This document shows positions 48,823 through 58,630 of a stretch of 64,000 nucleotides of DNA, one piece after another (position 1 is the stretch's first letter; every line of letters starts with the position of its first letter). Origin of the DNA: Leptodontidium sp. MPI-SDFR-AT-0119 (lineage: Eukaryota; Ascomycota; Leotiomycetes; Helotiales; Leptodontidiaceae); contig JAHLEZ010000021.1 in NCBI GenBank assembly GCA_020726505.1, positions 496,001 to 560,000 of the forward strand, given 5' to 3'. Position numbers and translations under genes: made by a program. A model generated the notes under the pieces. It worked only from the letters and a program-made list of their open reading frames with translations. It ran no database searches and had not been told where the DNA came from.

Positions 48823-50205
48823 ATGACCCAATCTAGCATTTTGGACCGACTTTCGGCGCTCGACACCAATACAGTGTCTGATGCCTTGGATTTCCTCCAC
48901 CTCAAAGGAGCCACATACGGCCTACAACCACTCTGGGACTGCCCAAAGATCGTCGGACGAGCTAGCACAGTGCAATTAGGCCCCAAAACGGATGCTGTCC
49001 CCACAGCCCATCTACTCGCACCCGTCATAGACGCAGTAACGACAAACGACCGCGTTCTCGTCGTCTCCGGCGGCATCGACGGCGTCTCATGCTGGGGTGA
49101 TATTATTGCCAATGCCTCGAAAGAAAAGCGCATCCGTGGAACCATCATCGATGGCATGAGTCGGGACATCGATGGCAGCCGTAAAATCGGCTATCCAGTC
49201 TATGGCCGAGGAGTAACCATGATCAGCGCGCGCAACCGCCTGGTGCAAATCGATTCCGGCAAACCGCTACAGATGCGAGGCGTTACAGTCAACCAAGACG
49301 ACTACGTGATCGCCGATAACTGCGGGACGGTGTTCATCCCGGCTGGGCGTATTCAAGAGGTCCTGGACTTTGGCGAGCGGATCGACAGCCGACAGTGTGA
49401 TATGGTCCGGGCTGTTCGATCCGGCTGCCCTGTATCTGAGGTGATGCACGATGCTCAGTTTGAAGCCATTCGGGAGACTGTGGATATACCGTCACTCATA
49501 GCCGCCCCAGTTGTGTCATCCTCCAAACAACATGCGAACAAAGCGAGTACAGAAGATCAAGATCTGGTAGCACTGTTCGCCGATTCAGACACCCCTGGGG
49601 TCTCTGATGCGCTTGACAAACTTGGTATTTCCGGGCAAGCGTTCAATATCATGCCTTTGACCAACTACGAAAAGGTCGTCGTCGGGCCAGCCTTCACTGT
49701 GCGTTACGTAGCCGCCAGCGATCCTCCAGGAAGCGTCGGTGATTTCATCGATGACGTCGCTCCTGGCGATGTGGTCGTTATCGACAACGGTGGACGCACA
49801 GATTGCACCGTTTGGGGCGACATTATGACCCAATACGCCGGCTTGCAAGGCATTGCTGGGACTGTTATCGACGGCGTGTGTCGCGATGTGAATCGTGCGA
49901 TTTCCGACGACTATCCGCTCTTCACCGCAGGCCGCTGGATGCGAACTGGCAAGGATCGAGTTCAAGTGGGAGGTGTCAACGAGCCGATTGGCATTGGCAA
50001 GGCACATGTCAAACCTCGCGATATCGTGGTTGCCGATGCAAACGGTGTCGTTATTGTTCCGCGAGATCGCGCCCGTGAGGTGGCCGAAGTGACACGAACA
50101 ATCGAGAAGACCGAAGCTGCCATCCGGGAAAAGATCGCGGGCGGAAGCACTATTGCACAGGCACGAGAGGAGCTTGGCTATCACACGTTGCAACGTAAGA
50201 GGTGA
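48823..50205 (+). CDS. Two fused RraA-like (HMG/CHA aldolase type) domains
   Basis: A single exon of 460 aa; the ATG at 48823 is the first in frame. The protein contains the same fold twice. Domain 1 (about 1-200) has TVSDALDFL, WGDIIA, and RGTIIDGMSRDI. Domain 2 (about 245-440) has GVSDALDKL, WGDIMT and AGTVIDGVCRDV. Both keep the Arg-Asp pair and the upstream acidic residues that bind Mg2+ in 4-hydroxy-4-methyl-2-oxoglutarate/oxaloacetate aldolases. Family members cut 4-hydroxy-2-oxo acids to pyruvate or decarboxylate oxaloacetate, usually as trimers of single-domain chains near 220 aa. The protein is therefore a tandem duplication, with a linker rich in serine, lysine and alanine. The HpcH/HpaI aldolase gene converges on it 481 bp away. 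Confidence 0.9.
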   Translation: MTQSSILDRLSALDTNTVSDALDFLHLKGATYGLQPLWDCPKIVGRASTVQLGPKTDAVPTAHLLAPVIDAVTTNDRVLVVSGGIDGVSCWGDIIANASKEKRIRGTIIDGMSRDIDGSRKIGYPVYGRGVTMISARNRLVQIDSGKPLQMRGVTVNQDDYVIADNCGTVFIPAGRIQEVLDFGERIDSRQCDMVRAVRSGCPVSEVMHDAQFEAIRETVDIPSLIAAPVVSSSKQHANKASTEDQDLVALFADSDTPGVSDALDKLGISGQAFNIMPLTNYEKVVVGPAFTVRYVAASDPPGSVGDFIDDVAPGDVVVIDNGGRTDCTVWGDIMTQYAGLQGIAGTVIDGVCRDVNRAISDDYPLFTAGRWMRTGKDRVQVGGVNEPIGIGKAHVKPRDIVVADANGVVIVPRDRAREVAEVTRTIEKTEAAIREKIAGGSTIAQAREELGYHTLQRKR

Positions 50206-50686
50206 GGATTGGTTGAAGAAGGCTTTCAGGGACGCGCATGTTATTATGATAAATTGAAGAAAAATCTGTAACACAAAGTGCACATAGACAAGAAGGCGAT
50301 TGTATATAGCTTCAAGATGAAAACAGTATTTTTTGCAAAATTATATGAAACACCTCTATCTTGTTATAATGAGCAACTTCATTTATCCATTTGCTGAATT
50401 GAAACAACGGTTTGTATTAATAAGTGCACCCTAGTACAAGGCAGTATCGCGCCGGTTTGTTCAGAGCCAAGAGAAATGAGATAAGGGCAGGGCAGGGACC
50501 AGTGACTGTTCCGCCAAAGAAGATATAATTCTTATCTTTTACGTACTCTCACTGTGATTTCGTGATATGTTAAAAAGCAAGATTGCCTTATACTTGACTC
50601 AATTCAAATTGTATTGATACAAATTCATACTCAAGCTCTTAGTCATTCAGGTATATTTACATTATCTCTCGTCTTTCTACAAAGTG
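50206..50686. other. Intergenic between convergent aldolase genes
   Basis: AT-rich 3' flanks of two genes. No gene supported. Confidence 0.5.
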
Positions 50687-51622
50687 TCACGAGCGCGCAA
50701 CTTGCAACTCAGCTGTATACCAGTTTTGCATGGCCCGGATGTCATAACTCAAGGCCACGGTATCGAACACCTTCAGATGCTCCTTGGACAAAGTCCCGTT
50801 GTTTGATAAGCGGCCGACCCACTTACCATGCTTTCTAGCTGCTAGGACAATCTTTTCAATAGCGGCGATAACCTCAGGTACGTCGTCTTTTGTGGGGAGA
50901 TATCCAAGGAGCGATAGGGCAAGGTCGTTCGGTCCGATGAAAATCATATCTTGACGGCGATTAACATGACTATATGTAGGGGGCGTGGGATTCACTACTA
51001 ACCGACACCAGGTACAGCACAGATAGCGTCAACATTCTCGACCCCCGCTCTCGATTCGATTTGAACGCAGGTTATAATCGTTTCATTTGCCGTCTTCAGG
51101 TATGTCGGGATGTCGGTACCGTAAGTGATGGCCGGGAACGCCGAGCCTTGGCCTCGAAGTCCCTGTGGAGGGAATTTTGAATATGAGACAACAGTTCTGG
51201 CTTCTTCGGCAGTATGTATTTGAGGCACGACAATGCCGCTGTCAGATAGAGTTAGTACTAAAAATGACAAGAATCGTGACCCTCACTGTGCACCAGCATC
51301 CAAAGCTCTCTTGATCAAATCCGAGTGCGTCATTCTGAGCCGGACAAGCGGCGACACTCCCAAAGCAGCGATCGCGGCTGTCGAGCTGTGCATGGCATCG
51401 TCGCTGATATGGCCATGCTCGCAATCAATGATGATGCCCTTTAACATTATCAGTGGGAAAACTGATATACAGTAATTAGGAAGTGCTTACATCAACGCCG
51501 GTCTGAGCTACAACCTGGGCTGTGCGAAAGGACGGAAGCCCCAAAAAGGTCATGATAGGCTTCGAGTTAGCTCGGAGAGCATTGAGCATGCGCAACCGCG
51601 GGTTCTGAATAGAGGTTGTCAT
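50687..51622 (-). CDS. HpcH/HpaI family aldolase (class II, pyruvate-forming)
   Basis: Four exons (51491-51622, 51287-51438, 51003-51238, 50687-50949) sum to 783 nt, 260 aa, the normal length. Metal and catalytic residues are visible: IDCEHGH near residue 47 (histidine base), PLVRLR near 72 (substrate arginine), QIESR near 152 (metal glutamate) and GPNDLAL near 178 (metal aspartate). The family splits 4-hydroxy-2-oxo acids into pyruvate and an aldehyde using a divalent metal in the cytosol. Next to the tandem RraA gene, this puts two structurally unrelated pyruvate-aldolase types within 3 kb. Substrate candidates include 4-hydroxy-2-oxovalerate-like or 2-keto-3-deoxy-sugar acids. Confidence 0.9.
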
Positions 51623-52380
51623 GGTTGATGAGTAAGACATCATGTGTTGGGCGAAAGATGATCTCGGATAAACTAACCAGACCCCTTAAGAGCCGTTAAC
51701 AGGGCTGTTGAAATAAAGAAGTAGAATAGTAGGGGCCGATAGCACAGTAGGCAGCGATATCAATGTCGGGAAAGACTTGAACATTTCATATGGAAAGGAT
51801 TCGCAAAGATAATGGGAGAGTAATTAGGTGATTATGTATCGGGTAAACGTATTTAATCCCGAAGGGAGCCCGGAGCCGACGGCGAAAACCAGCCGAGCAC
51901 AAAAGCATTACGTGAGTCGATGCAACATATTTTCTTAGCGTGCAAGCTATTGTAATCAGGAAGCATTCTGATAATTCTTTTTCGGATAAGAATTAATCGA
52001 ATTGATCGAATCACTTGAATGGCAGTCGTGGGACCCGAGTTCAGACGTGGAGAACAGACTCAGTCTTTTAAGGCTGCAAAAGGAGAATTGATTAAAGTCT
52101 CAATAATAATAGTTGGTACAGAATGAAACGCATCCACGCACATGATCATTGCTCAACACCACAGGCCTTATCACAATCCTTTATGCGTAATGAGTTTATA
52201 TGATTTTTCGGTTATGTAATACTGGTGCTATTCGTTAAAAACAATCTACTTCGAGGCACTTGGTATACTCAGGAACTGAGAATACTCAACCTCAGCTCCA
52301 GTGTGTCGATACTCAAACTCGATTTTGACTTCTTAGCAAAATCGAATTATAAACTCACTTTGAGTTATACAACTGGCTTT
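51623..52380. other. Intergenic, AT-rich
   Basis: No supported gene. It holds the aldolase promoter, then grades into the repeat-rich stretch that follows. Confidence 0.45.
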
Positions 52381-52590
52381 TATGAGTTTGAGTTTTTAAA
52401 AAGGGCGACTCGAACTCAAACTCACTCTAAATATCCTAAGTTGAACTCAAATAAAATCTATTTTAAAAGTTATTATTACTATTGATAGTGCTTTTTAAAA
52501 CCTCCCTTTCAACTTGATTTCAACTCTATTTATTTTATTCTACTTAAACTCGGTGAGTTTGAGTTTATAAAATAAACGACTCAAACTCGG
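52381..52590. repeat. Two copies of a stem-loop repeat built from GAGTTTGAGTT arms
   Basis: Copy 1 (52381-52423) and copy 2 (52553-52590) are similar direct repeats 172 bp apart. Each has a GAGTTTGAGTT arm, an AT-rich loop with CGACTC, and an opposite arm (AACTCAAACTC or a near match), so each can fold into a hairpin of about 11 bp. More copies of ACTCAAACTCG and related words are scattered from 52310 to 52615. It may be a decayed repeat or the edge of a mobile element. I did not recognise a named family. Confidence 0.65.
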
Positions 52591-52615
52591 AACTCAACTC
52601 AACTTAAACTCGAAA

Positions 52616-53088
52616 TTTGTGACGGTTCTAGCCGTCACGTAGACGCAAGGGCCCTTGTATCCCCTTAACTGCCAGAAATCTGTGCCCCTGAAGACCCCTG
52701 TAGCGAGACCCCGCCAGACCCTAAATTAAGCGAAGAACACCAAGATTACAGGCAGTCATCATCGTTGTAAAGGCTTCACAAGTGGTCGTAAGGTCCCTGC
52801 ATCGGTAGGATCTTTCGTTGCATCTTTGGGCATGATGATTGCATTGAAAGTAGAGTGTTTAGGTAGGAAATTAGGAGGGGAAACGTAGTTGTTGATGTTT
52901 TTGTTTACCTGGCGCACGGGCCCTGTAGTGATGGCAACCCCCCCTAGAAAAAGGTGCCAGAAGTGCTTCTGGCAGTTAAGGGGATAGGTCTTCTCGAGAC
53001 TCTTCTAGCCTCTTCAGCTTAGAATCTTCGTACATGGGAAACATGATCTTTAGGTTTCGGCTATTGCGTGAACTCCCGCCGTCACAAA
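52616..53088. mobile_element. MITE-like non-coding element with terminal and subterminal inverted repeats
   Basis: The ends are exact inverted copies: TTTGTGACGG at 52616-52625 and CCGTCACAAA at 53079-53088. Inside, a perfect 20-base inverted pair lies at 52658-52677 and 52967-52986. The left end also holds a second inverted copy of the GTGACGG word, giving a small hairpin (52619-52638), and a perfect 8-bp-arm palindrome lies at 52956-52973. The element is 473 bp with no open frame. This is the structure of a miniature inverted-repeat transposable element moved by a transposase elsewhere. A clear target-site duplication was not seen, so the superfamily is open. Confidence 0.75.
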
Positions 53089-53863
53089 ATTACAACTCAA
53101 GTTTCAGTGCAAAAATCGACACACTGCTCAGCTCAGGTTAAAGCGGTAGTTGCTCACGTCCAAATACTATAACAGAACGAGTGAAAGAAAAGGTTGAGTC
53201 TGACTTATGTAATTAAATAAGCGGGGACGCGGAATAAGGAACTTGAAAGTATAAATTTGTTTTAGATGTATTTAAGACACAGACTTGGTCTATTTCCTGG
53301 AACTATTGAAATACGGATGCGTATGATGAACATCGTTTGGTAGATTACAGAAACATGAAACACTGAACATGGCATAAAAATTCAATGATACTTACAAAAT
53401 AGCCAATGAGTGCATTATTATAAACTAGCTCTAACACCAGATAACATGCTCAATGCTCATATCCTCTCTTATATAATACCCCATTCATGCTTAAGCATAG
53501 TGCTTTTTCCCAGAGCCAAACTGAGAGTAGTCTGCCATCTTAAAAGTTCGCTCTCTTGGGATATAGCATGTTTAAGCGTACAGCTTAGCCCGCTACCTTT
53601 ATATAAGAGGTTTCCTCTCTCCGTATGCTAGAATTATTATTTATAAATTTATCATTTTTGGAAGGTCGGGGACGAGCCTCTAGTTGCCTGACCTGGATCT
53701 CGTCAATATAATTCAATTATCTTGATTTTCTCATATGAATCGCACATGGAGCATTTCATATTCATCAGTCTCAAGTGTAGAATATATAAATCCAATCATA
53801 TTAAAAAGCTACAAACTCAAAATCGGATCTGGGACCAGCCCACAATCCATTGTTACATTTCAC
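53089..53863. other. AT-rich intergenic stretch
   Basis: No supported gene. A word like GCTTAAGCATAGTGCTTTT near 53490 has a partial inverted copy near 53565 (ATGTTTAAGCGTACAGCTTAG), possibly another repeat. Confidence 0.4.
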
Positions 53864-54616
53864 CTAAAACCAGTCCATGATGATATCACCCTCGATGTCT
53901 CTTCTCTGCTGCTGTTGGAGATAGAGAGAAGTGACAATAGGCTGGGTGTAGAAGGTAGGGAAGTCATTCGCATCCACTGGTCCGTATGTCGTGGCAGCGC
54001 CCCAGGGGTCGCCACTCACGAACTCCTCATGGATGTCATCGCAGGTATCCCAGAGGCTCTTTGCTGGTGCTGGCTGTGATGGGTATCGCTGGTACTGGTA
54101 TTGATCTGCCAGCTGGTGGGGGATCTTTGGGCAGTCGGTGCTGAAGTGTTGACCGCCGCAATATTGGCACGGAGGACTGAATTCTGGAGTACCGAAAACG
54201 TCTCTCATACGAGTATCACCACGAGTTTCCCCAAAACTTGAACCTTTTCCACCCTTGGTGGGACAGTCTCTGTCCAAGTGTAATTCCTGGCAGAATCTGC
54301 AGGGTCTCGACACTTTGCCTTTGCTAGGTGCATGGCTGTTGTCGCCCTTCTTATCACCCCTCTTGTCGCCTCTTTTCTCGCCCTTCTTCTCACCATTCTT
54401 GGCTCCCTTGGTGCAGTCTGCAGTTGTGTGATTGTTCATGTTGCAGTTGGTGCACTTGAATGTTTTTCCAGCCGATCGGCAGTCTGCTGCGATATGGCCG
54501 ACCTTGTGGCATATATTGCATGTTTTGGCGCCAGCGCCGTCCCTTCCACCACCTCCTCCCCCTCCCCCTCCACGGCCCTTGCCTCGACCGCCACCGTTTC
54601 CTCCTCGTCCAGCCAT
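53864..54616 (-). CDS. CCHC zinc-knuckle protein with four knuckles
   Basis: A single exon of 250 aa; the ATG at 54616 (MAGRGGNGG) is used because the longer frame has no ATG. A glycine/arginine-rich RGG-like N-terminus (residues 3-28) is followed by two classic CX2CX4HX4C knuckles (CNICHKVGHIAADC, CTNCNMNNHTTADC). A run of lysine/glycine/aspartate repeats (GEKKGEKRGDKRGDKKGD) and two shorter CX2CX3HX4C knuckles (CRFCQELHLDRDC, CQYCGGQHFSTDC) complete it. The C-terminus is acidic. RGG plus knuckles indicates RNA or single-strand nucleic acid binding. It has no reverse transcriptase or protease, so it is not an intact retrotransposon Gag-Pol, but an old domesticated Gag-like origin is possible. 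Confidence 0.78.
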   Translation of the reverse strand: MAGRGGNGGGRGKGRGGGGGGGGGRDGAGAKTCNICHKVGHIAADCRSAGKTFKCTNCNMNNHTTADCTKGAKNGEKKGEKRGDKRGDKKGDNSHAPSKGKVSRPCRFCQELHLDRDCPTKGGKGSSFGETRGDTRMRDVFGTPEFSPPCQYCGGQHFSTDCPKIPHQLADQYQYQRYPSQPAPAKSLWDTCDDIHEEFVSGDPWGAATTYGPVDANDFPTFYTQPIVTSLYLQQQQRRDIEGDIIMDWF

Positions 54617-55716
54617 TTGTTCGAAGACGATGTGAGTGGTATGAGTTGGTAAGGTATTTGTTTCTGACAAGTATGTTCAAAGAAAGTATCGATCGAGCTA
54701 TGTAATATTTTGGTCAAATTTGAATGAAAGTGTTGGGAAGAAATGAAAAGTGCAAAGTGAAGAATGACTGTGTGGATTGGATCTGTTCTAACGTGGGACA
54801 GTGGGTGGAGAGGACTCCTTTATAGATTGATCAATGAAAGAACATCCGTGTTGCTAGAGAACAAAGAAGTGCCTGGGCTGGACTTCCATTTCGGAGGCAT
54901 TGCGGGATATGAAGAGGATTTTCGCAAAAGGCCATTGTTGTTCAAACCCACACTAGCTTTGTCTAAGTCTTAAAACTTCTGCGTTCTCTTTCGTAAATCA
55001 TTTCGTCTTTGTGCAGACAAAGCAGTTCGACAATGAGTGCCTCAGCAGATAGCAGCAGTGATACAATGGCCAGCGGTTCATACGAATGTGACGAGTGGCA
55101 TTGATGAAGAATATTGAAGACGCTGCCAGCCTGGAACTCTTTGGAATTATTACTCGTGATCGATATCCAAATTGAGTCAGAGCGGCACGATTTTGCTTGC
55201 TGAACCGCAGGGCTATCCACTTTGAAGGAGCCTATGCTTACAGGATATTTAGAACGGTTGGTCAATGAGTCCAATTTAATGATACAATATTGATAGTCTA
55301 ATGGTCAAATTCTTCTTCAAAGAGAAAAACAAACATCCTCCGCTATTCTGTGAATCTTTCAATCTTTGTTTAGTGAGTTCTGGTGAGTCGTAAGATCTTG
55401 TCAGGTATTGAGAAAGGAATGTCTCAAATCCTGTTCTTTGTCTCTCGGCCAAAAAGATCTATTCTTAGCATACACGAACAATGGGAATCCAAAATTCTTC
55501 AATTGTTTCCGTCAGTGTTGTTACGGGATGAATCGTCATCAAAAAATTCTAGCTGTACAGTAAATCTTGTTGAATTTGAGTGTATGTTTTCCTTGACCCC
55601 AAACGCCACATTTATAAGTCTGTCCCAGCCACAAGAATTGGCATCAACTCTACAACAGAAGGCCAGCTTTAATCCCACCCGCTTTTCTAAGCCACACAGT
55701 ACTCCTTGTCCATCAT
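54617..55716. other. Intergenic stretch
   Basis: No supported gene; open frames of about 100 codons on each strand have no family features. Confidence 0.45.
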
Positions 55717-57163
55717 TTAATTATCTTCCCCCTCAAATGTAATATTGTTACATGATGGCTGCTCCTTACTCCACTGTGCCAGCCTGGATTTATTCCATCC
55801 ACTCTGCCAAATACCCTCCCCATCAGCCGCTTTTGCATGGCCCAGCCTCACGCTTCTTCCAATGGAGCACTTCTGCCCATGAAATGAATACTGGAAGCAT
55901 TTCTCATCCTCCTCACAGGCTTTCATACACTCCTCGAACGAAGTGGCGTTTGATGGTATCCCTCCTGTGCGACCGAAATCGCCGCGCTCTAAGGCAAGAT
56001 TATCCCAGTTTGAACGGGATAGAGGAATCTGTGCGAGTAGAAAATCTTGAAGGATTTCTGTGTGCGTTAAGAGAACCTAGGGAAGTTAGCTGAAATGTGT
56101 TTTTCTTGGCTTCAGATATGTTTGGATGGTGTAATAACCAATTGTGATCTATAAGTGGGGCGGCTTAACTTACAGATTTGTTAGATCGCTGTTCCTCATA
56201 CGCCAGGAATTCTTCCATACCGCCAGGCGTGAGGTGATGCATAGTCATCGCTGGCCAGCAGCGATACTCGGTAGTACCTGGGCCAAACGGCATGGTCGAT
56301 GGCGCCTCTCCACTGATCAGAGGCCAGCGGCCTTCCAATATACCACCATGTTCTTGCAGCGCTGCACTGAGCGCGACATCCCCGCAGCAATGGTCATGCA
56401 ACTTCGTATCCCAGTGTGCAGCCGTCCCATTCTGCTTCACAGCTAACTCGTACATCATAGCCTTGGGTATAATATAGCCGGAGCCACCATGCGCGAACCG
56501 GATACCGCCCCAGGTCACTGCAGAGCCGTAGTAGGACTTGCTCGTTGGATCAAGCGTTTCCAGCCAGACAAGCAAGTTGGACCAGACTAGGTACGTATCT
56601 GCATCGATGAAGATATACCAATTCATATCTGGCTTCAAAGCCCAGGTCTTTTCCAACATGTGGATATTTTTCCATTTGTCCAAGGACCACGCAGCGAGGT
56701 CATTCGTCGCCTTCGGGTGTTTGGCTCCTTGCAAGCTAGTAATGTTCTTCTGAGCTTTCCAGAGCTCTTGTTGCTTCTTGTAGAACTCGAAGTCTTGATT
56801 ATTTTCCACAATGGAAGGCGAGACGGTATCCAGAGCATCGTGTAAGTGATATTGTCCCTCTTCGAGATCCTGCTCGAGATCCGAAAAGAAGAAGACATGT
56901 TCAGCGCAACGTAGCGTGGTCCGCATCTGAACTGGGATCTTGGCCGCCGCCTCAGTTGCTCCAGTCTTGACGGAGATGACTATACTCTGGGCGAGGGTAG
57001 ATGAGGGACACGATTCGGGTCTGGGGGATTTGCCTTGGAAAAAGCTGCCATGATGCTTGCTTTGGTTCGAAGAGAAGAATGAAAACGCAAAAAACAAAAC
57101 AGTCGTTAACAGTGAAGCTCGGATCCAGATTGAGAATGAACGTGGAGCCCATCGCAGCATCAT
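55717..57163 (-). CDS. Fringe-like glycosyltransferase with C-terminal PAN-like module
   Basis: Two exons (56174-57163, 55717-56076) joined by a 97-bp intron give 449 aa. A type II signal-anchor lies near residues 10-30 (ASLLTTVLFFAFSFF), so the protein should sit in the Golgi or ER with its catalytic part in the lumen. The metal-binding DxD is in FIDADTYL near 181. CCGDVALSAAL near 265 matches the acceptor-side region of Fringe/DUF604-type (GT31-like) enzymes, where this pattern precedes the last strands. The second exon adds a cysteine-rich segment (FEECMKACEEDEKC, then YSFHGQKCSIG) resembling a PAN/apple module, probably for binding a glycan or protein. Donor and acceptor are unknown. Confidence 0.85.
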
Positions 57164-57802
57164 TGATATCGAAGAAGACGCAACTTAACGGTCATCAAGC
57201 AGGAGAGACGATGGTGAAGGCTTGGGGATTTCTCTTCTCAGCGCCGGCAGGGGTCTATACTTATCCCGCACAGCCCGAGTCATCCTGCACTAGTGCAAGA
57301 CTTGCCGCGGCTGAAACTTTTTCATTTGATCAAAGTTAGCCATTGGCTTACTCTTCCTTGTTCACCAATGCGTCGGTAGCGAGGACGTTGTATCGCGCCA
57401 TTTTCCGACCGAAAGGAGACAAGCGATCAGCACAAAAGGCGTGTGATTGGCTGGGAGAGTTGACTAGCCGCCAGCCTGCGCATGACGAGAACTTAGCCCA
57501 GGGGTAACTAAGCGAATCTGCCCCTTTTGATGAAACTTCAAAGATTCCGGCGCAGATCCCTACGGCAGCCCAGAGTAAAAACTCTGCAGATATACACCGG
57601 GTGGGAAGTGTGAAAGCAGTCGGAATCTCAGTACGGGGACTCTTGCCGTCCCCTCCAAGTTAGTTGTCCACCCAGCAAGTTCTAGACCCTAAACCCAACG
57701 CCCTTAGCAGGCCTGGGAAAATAATACCCCGTAATTTATTCAACCCGACTAATTCCCGCCAAATGCGCTTCATTGCGTTATAGCCGATCATTCGGTCGCC
57801 GT
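57164..57802. other. Divergent promoter region
   Basis: Lies between the glycosyltransferase and the Kre9-like gene, which start outward. No gene supported. Confidence 0.45.
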
Positions 57803-58630
57803 ATGAATCCACTGTTAGAATCAACATGCCCTCATACAGTACTTTTTATCATTGTCACTACACATGCCTACAGTATTGCTGCTGTTGGTGATACCCTCAA
57901 TGTTCAATGGAACAGTACCAACGGAGCTATCGTACACTTGGTGATAAAACAAGCTGGAACTCCCGCGACTCGGATAGACAGAACACCCAACTCTGGTACG
58001 TGATTCATTCAAGAAAGAAACTCAGCCTGCACTCTTTTCCCGTATTCGCTATTCTACGTGGAAGGTGTCTAACAAATACCGCTGCCAGCTGGCCTCACGA
58101 AAGGGGTTTACACATGGAGAATCACCACAGACGGGAGTGACGGCGGCTCAGCCTTCGATCTAACATTCAGCAATGCCTTCCGCTTCAAGCTCTACGAGAC
58201 CGGCAACAACCGGCAAAGCTTCTCCTCAGTCTACTTCAACATATCGAATTCCACCATCGATCAATACGGACGACTAATTGCGCAATCATCGTCTTCCTCT
58301 GGCACTCTCTTACCCACCATACTTTCTTCATCGACAGTGTCCACCAGTCCGTCCTCACCCCTAGCGTCTGAGGCAACTGGCATCCCCGCATCACCAACAC
58401 CTACAACATCTGCCATCCCACAACCAGCAAAGTCAGGCCTCAGCACAAGCACGAAGATTGGACTCGGTGCTGGCCTAGGAATAGCTGGCCTGGCTATGTG
58501 GTACATCTTTCTTCGGAGAAAGAGGAACATGGAGCCGAATGAGACTCCGGAGTCTGTCAATGTAGAGCAGCCGAAACCTCCTGTACAGCAAAGCTGGTCA
58601 CCGCATGCTGAACTTTATGCGCCAAGTTAA
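57803..58630 (+). CDS. Kre9/KNH-like cell-surface protein with single C-terminal membrane helix
   Basis: Two exons (57803-57995, 58089-58630) with a 93-bp intron give 244 aa. A signal peptide (TVLFIIVTTHAYS) is followed by a small beta-sandwich (GDTLNVQWNSTNG, then VYTWRITTDGS and FRFKLYETG), the pattern of the Ser-Thr-rich surface family PF10342. A serine/threonine/proline stretch (about residues 130-185) should be O-glycosylated. One membrane helix (GAGLGIAGLAMWYIFL) then precedes basic residues and a short cytosolic tail. It should be a plasma-membrane or wall-associated protein, perhaps a wall-stress sensor or glucan-assembly factor. The divergent glycosyltransferase neighbour may share a wall or glycan role. 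Confidence 0.78.
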
